NCBI RefSeq assembly: GCF_001885585.1
Contig: NZ_LSRP01000084.1
Coordinates: 1-57,649, forward strand
Source of the DNA: Pararhizobium antarcticum
Lineage (GTDB): Bacteria; Pseudomonadota; Alphaproteobacteria; Rhizobiales; Rhizobiaceae
DNA length: 57,649 nucleotides
Reading direction: 5' to 3'
In this document: positions 32,474 through 40,581 of the stretch, one piece after another
Position numbering within the stretch: position 1 is the first letter of the stretch
Layout of the letters: every line of letters begins with the position of its first letter
The notes under the pieces: model-generated
The model's input: only the letters and a program-made list of their open reading frames with translations
Database searches by the model: none
Told to the model about the DNA's origin: nothing
Made by a program: the position numbers and the translations under genes

Positions 32474-33238
32474 TCAGGCACCAAAGGAAGGGAGCATCGA
32501 CAGCAGGCGATGGAGCGTGTCGATGGTCGACATATCGGCAATGCCATCAACCCGCGCAGGGCGGAAATGCCTCTGGAAAGCCGCCACGTCGCCCTCGGTC
32601 TTCTCGCAGAAAAGACCGGTAATTTCAGTGGCATAACCATAGAGCGAGAGCATCGACTGCAGCGCCTGGACCGGTTGGCCTTCATCGCCCCGCTGGAAAA
32701 ACCGGCCACCCCCGATCACAGTCGGTTCAACCCAATGCCCGATCCCTTGACCGTGCAGACGGTTCCAAGGAAATTTTTCGCCGGGGTCGACCTTGCGAAT
32801 GGGGGCAACATCACTGTGCGCGAGCACCCTTTCGGGGGCGATCGAACAGCGATCGCCACAGTCCCGACACAATTCGATGACCGCTTTTATCTGTGCGTCG
32901 GGAAAATCGGGCAATCCGCCGGGATGGCCGGCATTGACGATCTCTATGCCGATGGAGGCGGAATTGATGTCCGTTTCGCTTTTCCAGATGCTGCGTCCGG
33001 CATGCCAGGCGCGACGGGTCTCGGGAACCAACTGGTCGACGCGCCCGTCCTCGTGAACGAAATAATGGCACGACACCTGGCTTTCGTCGCGGCACAGCCA
33101 ATCGAGCGCGCTTTCAGCCGTCTCCATGCCGGTATAATGCAGGATGATCATGTCAGGGCTTCGCCCGCCAGCCCGTTCGCCGTGATTGGGCGAAGGAACG
33201 CAGGCCGCTGGACCATAGTCGCAGGCAAACAGCGTCAT
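32474..33238 (-). CDS. N-acetylmuramoyl-L-alanine amidase (Amidase_2) with C-terminal peptidoglycan-binding domain
   Basis: Zinc amidase that cleaves the bond between MurNAc and the stem peptide, AmiD-like or an anhydro-muropeptide amidase. Residues 28-180 form the Amidase_2 domain with the zinc/catalytic residues in IILHYTG (His about 34), CHYFVHEDG and LAHSDVAPIRKVDPG. Residues 185-250 form a PG_binding_1 repeat (FFQRGDEGQPVQALQSML...). There is no signal peptide, so a cytoplasmic recycling role is possible. It overlaps the upstream DnaJ-domain gene by four bases (ATGA), so the two form an operon. Confidence 0.9.
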   Translation of the reverse strand: MTLFACDYGPAACVPSPNHGERAGGRSPDMIILHYTGMETAESALDWLCRDESQVSCHYFVHEDGRVDQLVPETRRAWHAGRSIWKSETDINSASIGIEIVNAGHPGGLPDFPDAQIKAVIELCRDCGDRCSIAPERVLAHSDVAPIRKVDPGEKFPWNRLHGQGIGHWVEPTVIGGGRFFQRGDEGQPVQALQSMLSLYGYATEITGLFCEKTEGDVAAFQRHFRPARVDGIADMSTIDTLHRLLSMLPSFGA

Positions 33239-33942
33239 GCGGCGCGGCGCTCTTTCTCGATCGCTTCATAGGCAGCGTTCAACGCGGCCATCCGGTCATT
33301 GGCGATGGCGTGGAACTCTTCCGGAACGCCGCGGGCAATCAGGCGATCGGGGTGATGTTCCGATACCAGGACACGATATTGCTTGCGGATCGTCGAGAAA
33401 TCATCCTTCGGCGAGACGCCGAGTATCTTGTAGGGATCGACGCCGGCGATATGAACATGCCGGGCCATGATCCGCTGGAAGTGCGCCTCCTCCATGCGGA
33501 AGATTTCGGCGACGCGCATGAGATAGGCCAGTTCCTTTTCATGGATCGCACCATCCGCCTTGGCGATATGGAAGAGACCGTCGACGATATCCTCAAGGAT
33601 CGGGCAATCCTCTTCGCAGGAGACGCAGAGCGACGCCATCTTCTCGGCATAGGCCTCGTAGCCGGCCACGTCCTGACGGGCGAGATTATAGAGCCGCGCA
33701 ACATTGTGCGCCTGATCGTCGGGAAACTTGAAGATGTCGCGGAACGCCGATACCTCGGCCTCGGTAACGATGCCGTCAGCCTTGGCCATCTTGGCCGACA
33801 GCGCGATCATCGCGACCGAAAAGGCGACCTTGCGCCGGGTTTCCGGGTCGCCCTCGAACAAGGTGCGCACGGCTTCCACCACCCCGGCAAGGGCGTTGCC
33901 GGTCGCAGTGATAATCCCGAGGATACTCTCCCAGAACGACAT
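33235..33942 (-). CDS. DjlA-like co-chaperone (TerB-like domain plus DnaJ domain)
   Basis: Product of 235 residues from ATG 33942. Residues about 30-150 form a TerB-type helical domain (two KADG-containing repeats: MAKADGIVTEAEV and IAKADGAIHEKEL), and the C-terminal 65 residues are a J domain with the HPD tripeptide in SEHHPDRL, which stimulates DnaK ATPase. The N-terminus has a moderately hydrophobic helix (FWESILGIITATGNALAGVV) that could touch the membrane, as the DjlA anchor does. It is translationally coupled to the amidase gene. Confidence 0.88.
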   Translation of the reverse strand: MSFWESILGIITATGNALAGVVEAVRTLFEGDPETRRKVAFSVAMIALSAKMAKADGIVTEAEVSAFRDIFKFPDDQAHNVARLYNLARQDVAGYEAYAEKMASLCVSCEEDCPILEDIVDGLFHIAKADGAIHEKELAYLMRVAEIFRMEEAHFQRIMARHVHIAGVDPYKILGVSPKDDFSTIRKQYRVLVSEHHPDRLIARGVPEEFHAIANDRMAALNAAYEAIEKERRAA

Positions 33943-34393
33943 AGGCACGTTCTTTCCTGTTTTTGCTACAGCGCAGCATGACCAGATGCGGCCGGATATT
34001 GCAACCCGCACAGCGACCGGGAACGCCCATCGAAGGCCGGCATGACGAAATTGTGATGGCCCTCATTATGCTGATGGCACAATAATCCGATCACCGTCAA
34101 GAAGACCGGGACAGGCCGCAATCCTGCATCGGCGGCCATGACCGATAGTCCGCTTGGCAAGCGGGTCGGGCGCCGAAAACTGCAGCAGGCTTCAGTAAAA
34201 AGGGAAAAGCAGTGTGCCAACAGCCGCGTGCTCATCCGGATTGCCGCGTGGGAATTTGGTCGTCCCGACCGCACGGTGCGGCTCACCTGCCCCGGTTGTT
34301 CTCGATCATCTGCCGCTCTGTCATTTAACTTCCGGGGGACTTGCGCTAGAGAGGCCTCGCTCTATTCTGCCGACATATCCTTGAGGAGACATC
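33943..34393. other. Intergenic region, no gene recognised
   Basis: About 450 bases between the divergent DjlA-like and phosphofructokinase genes. Reading frames here lack ribosome binding sites and family similarity. Promoters for both genes are expected. A short inverted repeat TAGAG...CTCTA lies near 34346-34364, close to the phosphofructokinase start. Nothing further is supported. Confidence 0.5.
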
Positions 34394-35608
34394 ATGCCCA
34401 AACAGAAAGTCGCAATGCTCACCGCCGGTGGGCTCGCACCCTGCCTGTCCTCCGCGGTCGGCGGGCTGATCGAACGGTACACGGACATCGCGCCTGACAT
34501 AGAGATGGTCGCCTATCGGTCCGGCTATCAGGGCCTGCTTCTGGCGGATCGGATCCCGATCACGCCGGATATGCGCGAAAAAGCCCATGTCCTGCACCGC
34601 CACGGCGGATCGCCGATCGGCAACAGTCGCGTCAAGCTGACCAATGCCGCCGACTGCGTCAAGCGCGGCCTCGTCAAGGAAGGCGAAAACCCGCTGCGGG
34701 TCGCAGCCGAAAGGCTTGCCTCAGACGGCATCACCATCCTTCACACGATCGGCGGCGACGACACCAACACGACCGCGGCGGATCTGGCCGCCTATCTCGG
34801 TGCCAATGGTTATGACCTGACCGTCGTCGGCCTGCCAAAGACCGTCGACAATGACGTGGTGCCGATCCGCCAGTCGCTCGGCGCCTGGACGGCAGCCGAA
34901 TATGGCGCGAGGTTCTTCGATCATGTCAGCAACGAGCAGAGTGCCGCCCCGCGCACGCTCGTCGTGCATGAGGTCATGGGCCGCCACTGCGGCTGGCTGA
35001 CGGCAGCAACCGCACGCTCCTACATCCAGATGACCGAAGACAAGGAATTCGTCGACGGCTTCATGATGAACCAGCAGCTGAAGAGCATTGACGGGCTCTA
35101 CCTGCCCGAAACTGCCTTCGATCTGCACAAGGAAGCCGAACGGCTGCGTAGCGTGATGGACACGACCGGCTTCGTCACGCTATTCGTCAGCGAGGGTGCC
35201 TGCCTCGACGCGATCGTCTCCGAGCGGGAAGCAGCCGGCGAAAGCGTCAAGCGCGACGCCTTCGGCCACGTCAAGATCGACACGATCAATGTCGGCAACT
35301 GGTTTACCAAGCAATTTGCCGCGCTTCTCGGCGCCGAACGCTCCATGGTCCAGAAATCCGGCTATTATGCCCGATCGGCACCCGCCAATGCCGATGATCT
35401 GCGCCTGATCCAGGGCATGGTCGATCTTGCTGTCGAAAGCGCGCTGAACAAGGTCTCCGGCGTTACCGGCCACGATGTCGACCAGGGCGGCAAGCTGCGC
35501 ACAATCGAATTCCCGCGCATCAGCGGCGGCAAGCATTTCGACACTTCGGTCAAATGGTTCGGCGAAATGATGGACGTCATCGGCCAGAAATGGGCCGCAG
35601 CCCACTGA
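34394..35608 (+). CDS. pfp: Pyrophosphate-dependent phosphofructokinase
   Basis: Reversible PPi:fructose-6-phosphate phosphotransferase. The 404-residue protein carries the PPi-type active site GGDD at 120-123 (ATP-dependent enzymes have GGDGS) and PKTVDND at 148-154 with the PPi-associated Lys. MGRHCGWL at 195-202 binds the sugar phosphate. GAGGAG stands 8 bases before the ATG. Rhizobiaceae usually lack a complete Embden-Meyerhof pathway with ATP-PFK, so a PPi enzyme suggests a reversible glycolytic/gluconeogenic step. The gene is followed by a long hairpin terminator. Confidence 0.93.
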   Translation: MPKQKVAMLTAGGLAPCLSSAVGGLIERYTDIAPDIEMVAYRSGYQGLLLADRIPITPDMREKAHVLHRHGGSPIGNSRVKLTNAADCVKRGLVKEGENPLRVAAERLASDGITILHTIGGDDTNTTAADLAAYLGANGYDLTVVGLPKTVDNDVVPIRQSLGAWTAAEYGARFFDHVSNEQSAAPRTLVVHEVMGRHCGWLTAATARSYIQMTEDKEFVDGFMMNQQLKSIDGLYLPETAFDLHKEAERLRSVMDTTGFVTLFVSEGACLDAIVSEREAAGESVKRDAFGHVKIDTINVGNWFTKQFAALLGAERSMVQKSGYYARSAPANADDLRLIQGMVDLAVESALNKVSGVTGHDVDQGGKLRTIEFPRISGGKHFDTSVKWFGEMMDVIGQKWAAAH

Positions 35609-35647
35609 TAGCAGCGACTGACCAAGCTCTATACATGGCACCTTGAC

Positions 35648-35703
35648 GGCTCCGCGTGCCCATGGCTTCCTCGTTCGGAAACCAATGCACGGGGAGCCTT
35701 TTT
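35648..35703 (+). terminator. Long hairpin with T tract between pfp and the LysE-type gene
   Basis: An imperfect stem with outer arms GGCTCC (35648-35653) and GGAGCC (35693-35698), then GTGC/GCAC and further short pairs up to a TCGTTC loop, followed by five T residues. It fits an intrinsic terminator for pfp. The T tract ends one base before the ATG of the next gene and the 3' arm contains that gene's ribosome binding site. Confidence 0.75.
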
Positions 35704-35704
35704 C

Positions 35705-36349
35705 ATGTCCATCGAACACTGGCTCGCCTTCGTGGCCGCCTCGACCGTCATGCTCGCCATTCCCGGCCCGACCATCCTTCTCGTGATCTCCTATGCGCTC
35801 GGGCACGGCCGCCGCACGGCAACGGTGGCCGGTGTGGCGCTTGGCGACTTTACCGCGATGACGGCCTCGATGCTGGGCCTCGGCGCACTGCTCGCCACGT
35901 CGGCGGCGCTCTTTACCGTGCTCAAATGGGTTGGCGCCGCCTATCTCGTCTGGCTCGGCATCAAACTCTGGCGCATGCCCGTTTCGGGTGGGCCTGTCTC
36001 AGATGGACCATCAAAGCATATTGCGGAACCCAGGCAGGATCGACCGACGCGTATCTTCCTGCATACCTATGTGGTGACCGCGCTCAACCCCAAGAGCATC
36101 GTGTTCTTCGTGGCTTTCCTGCCGCAGTTTCTTGATCTGACCCGCCCCCTGTTCCTGCAGATGCTGATTTTCGAAACCACCTTTCTGGTGCTGGCAACGG
36201 TGAACGCGACCACCTATGCGCTGTTGGCCTCAGCGGCCCGCACGACGATCCGCAAACCGAAGATCCAGACGATCGTCAACCGCACAGGTGGCTCGCTGTT
36301 GATCGGCGCGGGCCTTCTGACGGCAAGCCTTCGCCGGGCCACCCCCTGA
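35705..36349 (+). CDS. LysE/RhtB-family amino-acid exporter
   Basis: Membrane protein of 214 residues with about six membrane segments, exporting amino acids or derivatives. The conserved N-terminal stretch LAIPGPTILLVISYALGHGRR and the mid-protein ALNPKSIVFFVAFLPQF motif are typical of RhtB/LysE members. The apparent ribosome binding site GGGGAG (35691-35696) is part of the 3' arm of the preceding hairpin, so translation may depend on that structure opening. The substrate is unknown. Confidence 0.9.
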   Translation: MSIEHWLAFVAASTVMLAIPGPTILLVISYALGHGRRTATVAGVALGDFTAMTASMLGLGALLATSAALFTVLKWVGAAYLVWLGIKLWRMPVSGGPVSDGPSKHIAEPRQDRPTRIFLHTYVVTALNPKSIVFFVAFLPQFLDLTRPLFLQMLIFETTFLVLATVNATTYALLASAARTTIRKPKIQTIVNRTGGSLLIGAGLLTASLRRATP

Positions 36350-36465
36350 AAAGACGCTCGATGCTTGCGATTGGAGGGGCAATAGGTTAATGGAGGTTCA
36401 CGTCCGGCAGCCTCGCGCTGCTGATCTGCGGGGGCTGCGGGGCCTGAAAGCACGGAAGCGACAGC

Positions 36466-37380
36466 ATGGCTAAAATCGGTTTTTCCAATTCAAAACATGC
36501 GCTTACCGCGTGTGCTTTGATCACCGCTTCGTTCGCAACGGGGTGCTCGAGCGTCGAACGTACGCCGATGGAACAACTGATGGCGGCGCAGAGTGTCACG
36601 CCGCTTGCAAAACCCGGAACTGAACTGACAGCCTATGCCCTGCCGACACCGGACGGCACGCCAACGGCCTCCGTCGCAGCACTTGCTGCCGAGACGGCCA
36701 TGATGCAGCCGGCCGAAAATGCCGCAAACGGCGTTGCGACCGCGCAGTTGCAGCCGGCAAACGCGGCTGCGACCTCCGCCCTGCCGGTCACGGCCAATGC
36801 CATGGTCGAAACCCGTACAACCCCTGTCCCGCAGATGCAGACGACCATGGTTGCCATGGCCGCGATGGATTCGGATTTCGATACCGGTGAACCGGTCGGC
36901 TTGGAAACGCTTGTCGCCTCTCGCATGATCGTGCCGGTGGCAAAGCCGGTCAGCGGTGCTGCCGTCGCCTATGCCAATGGCGTGGCCACGCCTGCAGCCT
37001 TCGGCGTCACCGAAAAGTTGACAAGCTCGCGCCCGGAACTTGATCGCCTGATCAGCTTCTATGCCAAGCTCAATGGTCTTCCCGAGGCGCTGGTCCACCG
37101 CGTCGTCAAACGCGAAAGCACGTATAATCCGCGCGCCTACAGCAAGGGCAACTACGGCCTGATGCAGATCCGCTACAACACGGCCAAGGGGCTCGGTTAT
37201 GACGGCACGGCCGAAGGCCTGTTCGATGCGGAGACCAACCTGAAATATGCGACGAAATATCTGCGCGGTGCGTGGATGGTGGCCGACAACCAGAACGACA
37301 ATGCGGTCAAGCTCTACGCCAGCGGCTATTATTACCACGCCAAGCGCAAGGGTCTGCTCGAAGAACTCGGCATGAAATAA
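36466..37380 (+). CDS. Lytic transglycosylase lipoprotein (SLT domain)
   Basis: Predicted envelope lipoprotein of 304 residues. The lipobox FATGC is near residue 27, after a signal with Lys/His in the n-region. A long low-complexity Ala/Thr/Pro/Met-rich linker (about 40-180) leads to a C-terminal SLT domain with the catalytic Glu in VKRESTYNPRAYSKG, GLMQIRYNTAKGLGY and a YASGYYYH segment in place of the usual AYNxG motif. The linker could span the periplasm. It is a second SLT enzyme of the region, distinct from the minimal one at 31,714. Confidence 0.88.
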   Translation: MAKIGFSNSKHALTACALITASFATGCSSVERTPMEQLMAAQSVTPLAKPGTELTAYALPTPDGTPTASVAALAAETAMMQPAENAANGVATAQLQPANAAATSALPVTANAMVETRTTPVPQMQTTMVAMAAMDSDFDTGEPVGLETLVASRMIVPVAKPVSGAAVAYANGVATPAAFGVTEKLTSSRPELDRLISFYAKLNGLPEALVHRVVKRESTYNPRAYSKGNYGLMQIRYNTAKGLGYDGTAEGLFDAETNLKYATKYLRGAWMVADNQNDNAVKLYASGYYYHAKRKGLLEELGMK

Positions 37381-37413
37381 ACACGCTGAAATTGCTGTAT
37401 CGGTATCAATCGC

Positions 37414-37433
37414 AGGCGGTCACTTGACCGCCT
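37414..37433. repeat. Inverted repeat at the SLT lipoprotein/serine hydrolase 3' junction
   Basis: Arms AGGCGGTC (37414-37421) and GACCGCCT (37426-37433) around ACTT, spanning the stop codon of the serine hydrolase and lying after the SLT gene. There is no clear T tract, so it is only a weak terminator candidate for either direction. Confidence 0.55.
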
Positions 37434-38784
37434 CGATTATTTTGGCGTGCAGCCTGCGAACATCATAGCCGCTGCGCGATGGCGTCAGGCCCATGCGCAG
37501 GACCGCGAGATTGAGCGATGGCACCATCAGCGCCGTCTGGCCGTCATGCCCCTGCATTCGGAACGCATCCGCCGGCAGGCCGATATCGCCCGGTTCCGCT
37601 GCCTTCGCCCGTCCCGCCTCGGTCCACACCTGGCCAGAGCCGTAGCGTTCCCCGGACGCAGCCGTCGGCCTTGCCATGAAGGACACAAAATCCTCCGGCA
37701 AAAGCTGACGGTCGTTCCAGCGCCCGCCGCGCAGAAGGAAGAGGCTGAACCGGGCCCAGTCGCGCGCCGTCGCATACATGTAGGATGAACCGACGAAGGT
37801 TCCGTGAGCATCGGTCTCGAGAACGGCGCTGGTCATGCCGAGAGGCCGGAAAAGTGCGGCGCGCGGGAAGGTCAGCGCGATCCGCTGGCTGGAAAACGTA
37901 TTCATCCAGAGCCGCGATAAAAGCGTCGTCGTTCCGCTGGAATAGCTGAAACGTTCGCCGGGCGTCGCGACAAGCGGCTTGCCCGCCGCAAAGGCCGCCA
38001 TGTCGCTTTCGAGAAACAGCATGCGCGTGACGTCGGCGACGGTGCCGTAATCCTCGTTGAAGTCGAGGCCGCTCTGCATGGCGAGAAGATCCGACAGCGT
38101 GATCGTGCTGCGGGCATCACCCCGCCATTCGGCGACCAGATCGGTGGCATCGAGCGCCATTCGGCCATCCCGGATACGCAGCCCGACAAGCGCCGCCGTC
38201 ACGGACTTCGTCATCGACCAACCGAGAAGCGGCGTTGCCTGCGAAAAGCCGTCGCCATAGGTTTCGGCAATGATGCGCCCGCCCCTGACGACCACCGTCG
38301 CCCGCATGCCGGGACCGGTGAGTGCGGGATCCTCGATCAGCGCCTGGACAGCGGCATTCCTGACGATGCCGCCACCGTCGGGCCAGAACACTGCACCATC
38401 TGCCGGCGCTGCCCTGCGTCGCTCGCGCTGGATCCCGGGGAAAGCCGCAAACCTGTCGTCACTGAGTGTCGTGCATCCGAGCCCCTCGCGGTAGACCGCA
38501 TGACCGGGGGCGGCAAAACCGAACATGCGCGCGGTTACCGTCTTGCGGGCCACATCGACACTGACACGCACGAACCGCAAAAGCGGATGACCGGGCGCCT
38601 GGACATCCTCGGCCAGAACCGTCTCGGCGTCGCGGCCCGCGATGAACACGTTGGAGCAGACGATCTTGGCAGCATAGCCGTCGCCGACGCGCAACAGCTC
38701 CGGCGGCGCAATTACCAGCCAGCCGAAGACCGCCGCAATCGCGGCGGTCGTCAGGCCCAGCAGCCATATCAAAATTTTGCGCAT
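37420..38784 (-). CDS. Serine hydrolase, beta-lactamase class C/PBP4-type family
   Basis: Membrane-anchored or exported protein of 454 residues from ATG 38784, with an N-terminal hydrophobic segment (ILIWLLGLTTAAIAAVFGWL). The catalytic SxxK is SMTK (in LLGWSMTKSVTAAL), followed by YSSGT in the position of the YxN motif. The fold resembles class C beta-lactamases, DD-peptidases and esterases (EstB/6-aminohexanoate-oligomer hydrolase group), so the substrate is open. The frame extends upstream to 38898 without good signals. A perfect inverted repeat (37414-37433) spans its stop codon. Confidence 0.85.
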   Translation of the reverse strand: MRKILIWLLGLTTAAIAAVFGWLVIAPPELLRVGDGYAAKIVCSNVFIAGRDAETVLAEDVQAPGHPLLRFVRVSVDVARKTVTARMFGFAAPGHAVYREGLGCTTLSDDRFAAFPGIQRERRRAAPADGAVFWPDGGGIVRNAAVQALIEDPALTGPGMRATVVVRGGRIIAETYGDGFSQATPLLGWSMTKSVTAALVGLRIRDGRMALDATDLVAEWRGDARSTITLSDLLAMQSGLDFNEDYGTVADVTRMLFLESDMAAFAAGKPLVATPGERFSYSSGTTTLLSRLWMNTFSSQRIALTFPRAALFRPLGMTSAVLETDAHGTFVGSSYMYATARDWARFSLFLLRGGRWNDRQLLPEDFVSFMARPTAASGERYGSGQVWTEAGRAKAAEPGDIGLPADAFRMQGHDGQTALMVPSLNLAVLRMGLTPSRSGYDVRRLHAKIIEAVK

Positions 38785-38863
38785 CCGGCAGTCTCCCGCT
38801 TCACCCACCGAGGAAAACAGGATTCCATCGCTTTTGGAAGGGTTTATCTCGACACTCGACGTC

Positions 38864-40438
38864 TCACGCCGACAACGACCCGGTTTGCGCCGGTTCACGC
38901 GACAGAATGCCGAGAACGTCCCGCGCCGAAACCGGGCGGGAAATCAGGAAGCCCTGCGCCTCAGAGGCCCCGAGTGCCCGGACGAACTCCAGCTGGCCCT
39001 CGGTTTCGATCCCCTCAATGGTCGTTGCGACCTGAAACGTATGGCCGAGTTGCAGGATGATGTCGACCAGATCCGCATCGCGCTGGTTGCCCAGCATGGC
39101 ATGCGTGAAGGAGCGATCGATCTTCAACTGATCGAGCGGAAAGCGCCGCAGATTGTTGATCGAGGAGAAGCCGATACCGAAATCATCGAGCGCAATCCGC
39201 ACGCCATAGGCACGCAGGTCGGCCAGGCTCTCGCAGATGATCTGCGGATCGATGGAAAAGATCGATTCGGTGACCTCGATCGTCAGCCGCCCCGGGGCCA
39301 GCCCCGCCTCGTCGAGGCACGTCTTTATAAAGTTGACAAAGGCCCTGTCCTTGAACTGGTCACCGGCGACATTGACGGCAACCCCAGTCGGCGCCGGCCA
39401 GCGCGCAGCCTCGGTGCAGGCCGTTTTGACCACCCAGTTGCCGATCGGCAGGATGAGGCCGGTCTTCTCTGCAGCGGCAATGAACAGGTCCGGCTGTATG
39501 ATGCCCTTGACCGGATGGTTCCAGCGGATCAAAGCCTCGAACGAGCGGATCGCCCGGCTTTCTATGCCGACGATCGGCTGGTATTCGAGATAGAACTGCC
39601 CCTCCTCCAGCGCGCGGCCGAGATCATGCTCGATCTCGCTTTTGACGAAAGCTTCGACCGCCATTTCCGGCTGGTAGAAGAGGTGGCTGTTGCCCGGTAT
39701 TTCCTTGGCCTTGTACAGCGCCAGGTCAGCCCTTTTCAGGACGGTCGACATCGACCGGTCGTCGCGCTCGAGAAAAGCGACGCCGACGCTGCAGCCGGTC
39801 CAGAACTGGCCGGCAAGCAACTGGAAAGGTTCGGAAAAAATCGAAAGAATGGTTGCACAGATGTCTTCGGCCTTGCCGTTTGATGGCGCGCCGGCAACCA
39901 GGATGACAAATTCGTCCCCCCCGAGCCGGTAGATCTTCGCCATTCCGGACAGCGCACGTTTGAGCCGATGGCCAAGCGCCACCAGCAACTGGTCGCCGGC
40001 ATCATGGCCCATCGTGTCGTTGACGAACTTGAACCGGTCGAGATCAAGCAGCAAGAGCGCGTTTCGCCCGACCACGCCCTGGTCCTCCGAGACCAGCAGG
40101 CGGATGTCCCGCTCAAGAGCGAATCGGTTTGGCAACCCCGTCAGCCGATCGAGATGGGCGACCTGCATCAACTGTTCTTCCGTGCGCTGGCGCAAGGCGA
40201 GTTCGGACAGGAGCCGGCAACGCGAGCGGCCCCAAGCATAGAACAACGCGCCGCACACCGCGGGCATCAGCAAGACACAGACAGAGGTCGAAGCCATCGT
40301 GCCTTCGCCCAGCAGACTGTTTCCATTATCAAAAAATCGATCGATTAGCAGGCAGGCGAAGAGAAAGCCGACCCCGAACAGCAGACCCGCAGCAGCATAC
40401 CGATGCTCGGATTTTGGAAGAAACGCATTTAACATCAT
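38864..40438 (-). CDS. GGDEF-EAL protein, cyclic-di-GMP turnover
   Basis: Inner-membrane protein of 524 residues. There are two N-terminal membrane segments (about 15-33 and 50-69), a GGDEF domain with intact GGDEF at 173-177, and an EAL domain with EAL at 301-303, DDFGIGFSS and TIEGIET, so both diguanylate cyclase and phosphodiesterase motifs are complete. I see no RxxD inhibitory site before GGDEF. The two-segment N-terminus leaves almost no periplasmic sensor. It is divergent from btaA. Confidence 0.92.
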   Translation of the reverse strand: MMLNAFLPKSEHRYAAAGLLFGVGFLFACLLIDRFFDNGNSLLGEGTMASTSVCVLLMPAVCGALFYAWGRSRCRLLSELALRQRTEEQLMQVAHLDRLTGLPNRFALERDIRLLVSEDQGVVGRNALLLLDLDRFKFVNDTMGHDAGDQLLVALGHRLKRALSGMAKIYRLGGDEFVILVAGAPSNGKAEDICATILSIFSEPFQLLAGQFWTGCSVGVAFLERDDRSMSTVLKRADLALYKAKEIPGNSHLFYQPEMAVEAFVKSEIEHDLGRALEEGQFYLEYQPIVGIESRAIRSFEALIRWNHPVKGIIQPDLFIAAAEKTGLILPIGNWVVKTACTEAARWPAPTGVAVNVAGDQFKDRAFVNFIKTCLDEAGLAPGRLTIEVTESIFSIDPQIICESLADLRAYGVRIALDDFGIGFSSINNLRRFPLDQLKIDRSFTHAMLGNQRDADLVDIILQLGHTFQVATTIEGIETEGQLEFVRALGASEAQGFLISRPVSARDVLGILSREPAQTGSLSA

Positions 40439-40581
40439 GTTAGCCGCCTTTGAAGGAAGCGTTTATCTAACACGTCCAAACTTAATCAATTCTTATGGGT
40501 GAGAAATCATAAAAAACGCCGTCATCAAAGTGTAGCGGTGGCGTTCTAGAAGCGGGCAGCTTCAACGGATGACAGGCTGAC

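Noticed and set aside
40519..40536. Possible Pho box upstream of btaA
   Set aside because: One half (CCGTCAT) fits the consensus but the second (GTGTAGC) matches only three of seven positions, so it is not good enough to call.
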